From Petaurus breviceps papuanus (lineage: Eukaryota > Chordata > Mammalia > Diprotodontia > Petauridae), in the NCBI GenBank assembly GCA_028583685.1, contig JAMXIF010001194.1:22298313-22362312 (forward strand): 64,000 bases of DNA, in the 5' to 3' direction. The number at the start of each line of letters is the position of its first letter. Position 1 is the first letter of the stretch. The translations under genes and the position numbers were made by a program. Shown here one piece after another: positions 55,833 to 64,000 of the stretch. The notes beneath the pieces were generated by a model. That model saw only the letters and a program-made list of their open reading frames with translations, was not told where the DNA came from and did no database searches.

Positions 55833-58800
55833 CTACAAAAGAAAAAAAATACCATGTTAAGCAGTAACATACCAAAATATTAAAAATCATTAAAAATATA
55901 TTTTCTCTATGGTAAATGAAGAAAAAAAATTACAAAAAATATAATGAAGCTCCAATGACATTAAACAAGTATTTAGCAAAGACTTCTGGAAATGTGAGGA
56001 AGAGAAAAGTTTCAAAATCTACATTTCATTAGTACTACTACAGAAAAAAAAAATAAGAAAAAATTCAATTTGAAGATAAAGACATTTCATTAAACAGATG
56101 ACCCCTAATGATTACAAATTGCTACTAAATAAAGATACCAATCAAACTTAAAATATGGATATTGGATCAATACCTTTTTCCCAGGAACTTTCAAATCTCT
56201 CACAGGTTGCAATAAATTGTTTTACCATTTAACAACTTTGGTATGAAAAAACTGTATTGTTTCTATTTAGTTATGAATATTTGCACAGTACTTTAAAATC
56301 AACAATGACAAATATCAGTGTAATTAAATAACTGTAATAATCATGAACATAACCATTTTCTCTTTGGGGCTGTCAGAAATGCTGTTTTCTCTTTTATAGT
56401 GAGGCTGACAAGTTATTCATCCTATACAGAAAATGAGATAGAAAAGCATAACCTTCATCAGAATCCCCAGGGAATTTTAAAGTTAAAAACTTCACATTAT
56501 CAGAATGCATATTATAATTTAGTTCCACAGATACAGATTTAAGAAAATCAAGAGCTCATTTTGAAAAACCTTTTACACATAAAAATTCCTAATTCTGATT
56601 TTTAATCAGTTTATTCAGAAAAGGTTAATGGGACAGGGTGAAAATCATTTCAGAAATATTCTCTATTACAACTCCTTTTAAAAGGACTTTTTACATGTTA
56701 TGATTTGATTATCACAGAAGGAATTGTGTATGTTATCTTAATTACAAAATAACTTAAAATTCAAGTGTGTAATAAACCACATATGGGAATTATATATTGC
56801 TTAAGGAAGTCTTTTTTAAAGTCCATGTCAGAATCGAAAACTCAAGTCTAAGCAAACTTAATGTTACTTACATATCAGGTAAAATAATTTAACTGAATGT
56901 ACTATCCTCATGTAGTACTTTTAAGATTTTTAAAAGACATACTCCTCACAATTCAATTAGCCTGATATTGCAAATAATGCCTTCTTCATTTATTGATGAG
57001 AAATCTGGGGCTGAGGTTAAATGAATTTTCCACTGTATGCTATCCTATGCATACAATACACCATATAGTATCTTTAAGTGCAAATGAAATTATAGGGTGG
57101 GGTGAAAATTGGATAATTGTGCTCAAAGCTAGCACTTCACATTTTTTAGCAAAGATTATAGCAAAATGGGGCCAGAACTGTCAAGCTGAATGATGGTATT
57201 AATTCTAGCTTTATAGTAACTACTTTTTTTCTTGTAAAAGCATGGATCCAGGATATTCCTGAGCAAATTAAACAATTCAAAGTACTATTTATTAATTGCA
57301 GTGGTTTTGTGTAATCTACACAGTCTTAGGCATGGTGAAATAGCTGCTACTAAGACTCGAACAGAAAAAGTTAAGTGAAATGAACTGGGGGATATATCCA
57401 TACTTTCAGTCTTCAGGAATACATTTAATGAGCACGCTGGCAGAAACAACATTGTGAAATGAAAACTGTGCCAAAGATGTTTAACTTCAGACCAAATAGC
57501 ACCTGGGTAAAATCAGTGCTTGCTTAGACATGGGAGGATGGGCTAATAAAATATAATGCACAGCTATAAAGAACATTCGATATCATCCAACCTCTTCATT
57601 TTATGGATGAGTAAACTGAATCTCAGAAGTAAAAAAATGGGTGAAATTGCAAGCTGATCCTATGAGGAATCAGGCAGTGAACACTGTATTTTCAGTTGGG
57701 ATCAGTTTCACAAAAAGGAAGCTGGATAGGATGACAGGAATTCTCTGGTGTTTGTCATTTTATCCAGAAGGGAATGGCCTATTTCAGGTTAAGCTGGATA
57801 TCAAGTACACTGAAATGGGTATAGTAATATGGATTTTTAAAAGGCATTAGGATGCTCATCACATATTATACCTAACCAACCTAGCATTTGTTATAGATGA
57901 AGTTCACTGGTATAGATAACTCTTGGTGAGGAAGAGTTCTTCTGCCAATATGGAACATCTATTCTGCAACTTTAGTCTGAATAGAAAGTTGTCTTGAGGA
58001 TTATGAGTAACTTGCTGAAGGTCACATGTCAAGGGCTGAGGTTGGGACTTGACCCCAGTTCATCCTTATCAAGCCATCTTTTACAACTATCATGCTTGCT
58101 TTCTACTTACTGTAAAAGCCTGTAAGAATGTGAGGACAATCTAACCATAGCACAGTGATATTTCTAACTTGAGAAACTTCATTTCATCTTACAGCTATTT
58201 AAAAATTTCAGCATATAAAAAACATAGTACCCTGCATAGCATGGTGTAGCCTATGTTTCCAAAACTAGCATAACATATAGCAAAAGGCTGGAAATCATAC
58301 CAAAAATGTGCTAGGTAATCTACTTTCTGACACTGTTTATTCACTTTAAAAGGCCTTTCTTCCTGTGCTTCATCATTCACTCAATTTCTAGTAATCTTTA
58401 GGGTACATTGTTTTAAGGCAATGTTTATTCACAATGCTCTGCAAAGAGCAAGCACTTAAATAAATTCAACTGAAAACATTCCTGTCTACTTCATGCAGAA
58501 CACTGTGCTAATTTATCTTATAACCAAAAATTCAGATAACTATATTACAAAATGAAATTGGGAGAACACAAAAAGATGAAAATTAAGGCACTACTGATAG
58601 CACTGGAGGGGAGATGATGGGAGGGGCAGTAGGGCTTGATAAAAGGGACACTTTAAGTAAAAAGAGTTGAGCTTTAAACAGTGGGTGAGAATTCAGCAGG
58701 CAGTAACTGTGCTAGCCATGAGAAGTGACTGCCTCTGCCTTGATTGTGCTTAAAAGTATATAGAAGAGGTCAAAACATATTGGGGAAGGAGAGATGATTC

Positions 58801-60384
58801 AGGATGGGGGGAGGAAGAGATAATTGGGGAAAATTAACAAAATTTCACTACATTTATAATTACCTATAAATGTACAGAATGTTATCTATGTGTATAACAA
58901 AAATTTTCTTATCTTTAAATTGTTGGGGTGGCAGGCCCTTGTGTCTATAAACATGCTGAAGTGTGAAGCTACAGGTAACCGACACCCGATTTCTCTAAAA
59001 TTTCTAGTTGACATCTTTGGACTCAGTTTAATAGCTGAAGGAGGGGGTATTCAATAATTTTACAGCAATTTTAGCTTCCAATTTTGACAAGGATGTTTTC
59101 AAGATTTTTTTTATTCTTGAATATAGTATTAAAATACTTTATAAACTAAATGTGCAATCAACTTATCAAAAATCAGAATCTAACATAACATTATAGTCCA
59201 ATATCTTTAACCTGTATCTAAAATATCTTCCAAATTAATTTAATTTGATCATTCCTTTCTCCATTTTATATCCATCCATTTTTGCAATGTCACTCTAAAA
59301 TACTGATGCTTTTTTGTGGAAGACTTAAAAAAAATAAAATCATCCTTTATCCCACCCACCAGAAGAAGGGAGGCACCAGGCTGAAACTTAATTAACTCTT
59401 ATCTACCTTCCTCAAATGAGAAAGAGCTACTCCACACTTTAAGTTTACTTATAAACATTTAAGTCAGTTTTTTGGTAAATGGTAGAAGACTACTGTAATG
59501 TGGTACTACAGATTTATGTTAAGTAAAATAATGAAACCTTGTAGGTACTCTTATATTGGGTTTAAAATTTTAAAGATGTTTAAGTAAATAGTGACGTAGA
59601 CAGAATAGTAGATTAGGTTGAAAGAAAATGTCCATGGATTAATTTTTTATAATAAAGTATTCTTAGAATATGCAAATACCACAAAACAATACTTTTGATA
59701 GGCTTCCATTATGAAAGAACGAACAAGTCTGCCATGATTCAGATGTATAGCTAAGGTGGAATCTGAAAATACAAAATAGTTCCATGAATAGTTTAAAGCA
59801 CATTCTTTGAGTAAAAAAAAAATCACCAACCTGACATTAACTGTATTATTGACTTATTTCACTCAATAACTAATGTGATAAAAATTTTATGAACTTATAA
59901 TTTCTGGATACCATTTTGCATGCTGCCATAATCCCCTGTTAAACACAAATACAATGCATGGGACTTAAAGTATTAGTGATATGGAAAACAGCCCTTTAGT
60001 CTTATTTTAAATTCTTTATAGAGCAATATTTAAGGTTAGAAAAAAGTTCTGGTCTCCTTAGAAAAAGTATTTAAAGTCCTCTGCAATATAAAGTTTTCAA
60101 AAGTCTTAAAGAAACCCCTCCCTTTGTAATAAATTTATTCCAATGGTTTTAATTTTTGGAGGTTAAGGAGTCTACAAATCTGGGTAGTCTGCTATTGACT
60201 CATTTCACTTTCTAGATCTTAGTTTCCTCATCTAGAAATTGAAGAAGCCTGAAGAGGGGATCTTGCACCCTTAATATTCTGCATCACATAGTAAGGGCTC
60301 TAAATATATGCTTGTTTACAGATTCTATGTTATAATCAGTTTATTTTCCTTTAATATGGGAAAATCATTTTTGAATAAAATTAC

Positions 60385-60585
60385 AAATAGCTAACATTTA
60401 AGTAGTGCTTTAAAGTTTTGAAAGAGCTTTAAAACTATCATCTTGTGTTTTCACAATAAATGCCATTATTTATCACATTTTACAAACAATACTGAGACAA
60501 AGAGAAGTGACATGCCCAGTGTGTCTTAGGCCAGATTTGAATCCAAGTCTTCTCTTCTTGTCTCCAGGTCAAACATACTTTAACA
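60385..60585 (-). repeat. MIR SINE
   Basis: Complementary MIR: AGCTAACATTTAAGTAGTGC, AGAAGTGACATGCCCAGTGT, GATTTGAATCCAAGTCTTCT. Confidence 0.65.
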
Positions 60586-63500
60586 TATCTCTTTGAAAAA
60601 ATCTGCTTTTTATATCTTCTAGTGACAAGGTAAATTAGCTGTAACAGACCATTATATAGTACATAAGTTTACAAAGTGTTTATTCATTTGAGCCTCACAA
60701 GGCAGTGGAAATAGGCCAGCTATTCAGACCTTTACTGCCAACTGAGCTCCCTAGCAACTCCTTAGAAAGTATATGAAGATGAAATAAGCTTAGGGAGTTA
60801 AGTTTGGTGGCAATATACAAAGGTAAGCCCCAAAGATTATTTGGACTTTTTTTTTGTTACAATCCTACATCAATGAAAAATGAGTACTGGCTGCACAAAT
60901 TTCAATACTGTATCAAGATCTGCACTAAGGATTTTAGCTCTGCTTTTGTTTCAAAGTAAAAATGTGTACTTAGATTTTCTTGCCCCACTGTAGCAGAATT
61001 ATGATAGGTTAAAAATCACCTGCTGAAAAATTTTTCTGGCACTGTGCCTGACTTTAAAGTTAACGTTCACTTAAATGGTTTTGATACTTCAGAGGCAGAC
61101 AAAACCTAAATTAATAAAGTACTCAACCGAAAATTTTGTAAAAAGCTTTCAAGTTTACCTTATGTTAAATAATTTCTAAAGCAAGACAATTTTAATAATT
61201 TCCATCCCAACCAAACTTAAAGGCACAAAGAGAAAATTAAGTATTAAATCCCTCTCTTCCTCAAATCACAATGTGTCTTTCAAAATTCAGGATCTATTAA
61301 TTTATTAAGTAAATGGAATATTCATTCAGGTGTCCCCACTTGTTCAGCAATCTTCTATCAATATTGACCTAAGTGTAGTAACAGATCACAACATGAATTT
61401 CAAAATCTTTTGCCTTTATTTGTATACTATAAAAGCTACAGGAATCAAAAGCTAGAATATAAATGGAAAATCTAAGGCAAATGTGATAATTCTATTAATT
61501 AGCAGTCTCTTGATTCATCCCTGACTTGAAGATTAATGATTTGTTGTTGTTGTTCCCATATGGTGGCCTTAATATGTCCCCTTTAGTCAGCTCTGCTCAC
61601 TTGCCTACCTCATAGGATTGAAGAGAGCCAGCAGTGACTGAGACTAGGAGGGTGGAGAACACTCAGAATTAGAGACTTGTCTCAGCTTGAGATGAGATCC
61701 CTTTGGGGAGCAGACTCAAGTCCAATAACAAGGGCTCCCCCTGTAACGTCAGTTTTTAAAAGGGAAAAAAAACCCTGAATAAGGCAAAAGCCATTTTGTA
61801 GAGAAAATTCACCTGATCCTCATGATCTTAGCTGTTTAATGTAATAGCAATTCCCCAACCTATTATCACAAATGCAGATTACTAGGTACTCCACACTTAA
61901 GCAGAAAAAGCCTTTGAATTAGAAACTAAAGACAAAGAACACTTGGTGGCCAACATTCTTGTGACCAGCTTCTTCAGAACTTAGGAATATATGGACTACA
62001 ATTAAGTACCATACGAGAAAGCTTTCCAGCATGTTAAGAAACTACTATTGTTTATGTTATGCTGGCATAGTTTGAGAGAACTCAGGGTCACCTCCATATC
62101 ATAAAGCATCATATTAGGACTTTAGTACATACATAGGTAAGTACAAACAGTTAATAATTTTTACTGACGAAGCATAATTATTTTTGAAAAAGGATATAGT
62201 ATTTGTCTTAAAAGCATTAAGAACACTCATGTTAAGAGCACTACATAAAGTTTCAGTGATTTTTCAAACACCAGAAGAAATACACTCACAATAATTACTT
62301 CAGAATTAAACATGAGTAACTTTTTTGGATACACTGAATAACTGTAAAGTAAGGATTGTTGAGTAGGGGAAAAAAACTTAAAAGGGACCTTAGAGATCTA
62401 ATCTAACCTCTTTTGAGATCTAGGGTGTATGATTTGTCCATGTTCCAACAGGCAGCAATTCAAAGTATTTGAACCTAAGGCCTCTTACTCCAAATTCAGT
62501 TCAACTTATTGTACACTACAATTATCTCCAACTGTATTTTGTAGAATTGGCATTCTAAGAATAAATTTCACTAGAGTTACAGGATTTTTAGATCCGTTGT
62601 AAAGATGCCCTATGACTTATTGAATGAAGGCAGAATAGCAAGAAGCAAGTACATTAACAATGTTAGTTGAAATAACCACATCCTAATAAGTTAATTACTA
62701 GTACCATATTCATTTAGGCCTTTAGCATATTAATTGGTAGTTATAGGAAATGTGAAATCTATTAGAATTATTAGTTCTAGTATAATGGTTTTAAACATAA
62801 AATGTTAACCTCTCTATTTTAGAAATGAACAGGCCCAAAAAATCTAGTAACTTGCATATCCATTGCCTCCAAATCTATTTTAAAACCACCCATGAGAAAC
62901 TTTCTTTTTAATGTGCTAATTATATCATTCATAGAAATTCTGCAGTACATGACAGGCCACGCATCAGGTTTGTATGTCTTTGGTTAAATACCAAACCAGA
63001 TGGTAAAGTGACAAGAGGACTACATAGGACTTAAGTGTGACTTCTGGAATTTACCTGTGCAACCAGAAGCAATTTCTCTGAACCTCAGTTCCTTCATGAT
63101 CCCTTCAAGCTGAAATATTCTATGACAACTAAGCTCCTAAGTTTCAAAATCTTAAAACCCTAAGTGGAAATGAAATGTTAAACAGACCCCTGCAAATAAC
63201 AAAGCAGAATTAGTGATTTAGTTTGTGGAACTCCTAAGAAAGAAACCTCACCAAAAACAAAATGGGAAGTACAAACTCTGTGACTTTTGGCCTTAAGAGA
63301 TGAGCCTAGGGCATTGAGTCAGCATGTCACTTAACCAGATTCTGGTAAGCTCTTCCTCTATGTAGGGGACCATACTGATGAGTGAGTCCTGTGCCAAGCT
63401 GTGAGAGGCAGCACTTCAACCCAGGTTTTTCTAAATTCCAAACCTCTTCTCATTACTTCACGCTGCCTCTCTCAACTTTTCTTGTAAAAATATAACTATT

Positions 63501-63709
63501 TACTACTCATTCTAAGAGTAGATGCAAGGAATGAATGGATAAACTAATATTTGAATACAGAGTAAAAAAGCTGTGACAAGAGCATTCTTCTTCACAAGTG
63601 GAGGGGAATTAAAAAAAATTCTCAATTCACGAAATTTGTTTGCAATCTCTTTACAATTCTACTTAACAGTACTTAAAAATAACCATAAATCAAATTAGGC
63701 TTTAGCGAA

Positions 63710-63910
63710 GGCACTTCTGGACTCAGAGACTGAGACTATTTAAATCCTAGCTCTGTTCACCACCCTGTGAACCTTGGGTCACTTAAGCGCCTTTGCAACT
63801 GGGCTGCCTCAATTTGTAAAACATGGAAAACAGCACCTTCCTCACAGGATTGTTGTGATGGTTAGTTAGCAAGTATTTATTAAGGGCCTAGTTATGTGCC
63901 AGAAATAATC
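63710..63910 (+). repeat. MIR/THER1 SINE
   Basis: AAATCCTAGCTCTGTTCACC, CTCAATTTGTAAAACATGG, CTCACAGGATTGTTGTGATG, AGTATTTATTAAGGGCCTAG in MIR order. Confidence 0.68.
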
Positions 63911-64000
63911 AAATGAGATCACTCATGTAAAACACACTGCTTTTTATCCATCTTAGTCATTTCTATTACTTCTACAATGAAGGAGACTAGATGAATTTCA

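Larger units (their letters stand above)
55833..64000 (-). other. DIDO1: DIDO1 large upstream intron (runs off the window)
   Basis: More than 8 kb with no exon; I looked for the expected preceding coding blocks and saw none. Diverged MIR/THER1 pieces lie near 57570-57700, 57990-58110, 60385-60585, 62380-62520, 63000-63130 and 63710-63910. Other stretches are AT-rich and unassigned. Confidence 0.7.

Noticed and set aside
1-64000. CRISPR arrays, operons, prokaryotic mobile elements, tRNA or rRNA genes
   Set aside because: Nothing of the kind is visible; the tRNA-like stretches are heads of SINEs and the sequence is clearly vertebrate nuclear DNA.
55833-64000. Search for DIDO1 PHD-finger or upstream exons in the last 8 kb
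   Set aside because: No frame resembles the human upstream protein; the region is taken as a single large intron.

Overview
This is a vertebrate, almost certainly marsupial, chromosome segment. It has spliced genes with large introns, one CpG-island promoter, and roughly half the remaining DNA in mammalian interspersed repeats. The repeats include tRNA-headed SINEs of the WSINE1 type with perfect target-site duplications, THER1/MIR, L2, CR1, RTE-like LINEs, L1 and an L1-ORF1-only (HAL1-type) element. Abundant young WSINE1-like copies fit an Australasian marsupial, possibly a dasyuromorph such as the Tasmanian devil. The species is inferred from repeat style alone.

Layout. Positions 1-1530 hold the last exon and 3' UTR of TCFL5, and perhaps the very 3' end of a convergent plus-strand gene (COL9A3 in human). 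TCFL5, a germ-cell bHLH transcription factor, is complete on the minus strand. Its six coding exons between 20635 and 1408 join in frame into 550 codons. Its CpG-island promoter covers about 20.25-21.73 kb. From 21.7 to 32.7 kb is an intergenic block made of repeats: a hAT element inside a THER1/MIR SINE, a HAL1 holding an antisense mRNA retrocopy, and an L1 split by another LINE.

From 32.7 kb to the window end lies the 3' part of DIDO1, also minus strand. Ten exons from 55832 down to the stop at 34399 join in frame. They encode the TFIIS-like central domain, the SPOC domain and the long C-terminal exon of the large DIDO3-type isoform. The upstream exons with the PHD finger are outside the window, and 55.8-64 kb appears to be one intron. 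The order TCFL5-DIDO1, both on the same strand, matches human 20q13.33.

Functionally the two genes are neighbours rather than a pathway. TCFL5 is a meiotic/spermatid E-box-type regulator. DIDO1 is a chromatin and RNA polymerase II reader acting in transcription and splicing. The most interesting items are: an expanded 11-residue GPRGPHPNQFE repeat in DIDO1; a TCFL5 promoter with a palindromic CACGCG site beside a MYB consensus; a head-to-tail SINE dimer sharing one target-site duplication; a 7SL RNA retropseudogene; an unassigned repeat family with five copies here; and a nested HAL1. I found no evidence of a wholly new molecular system.
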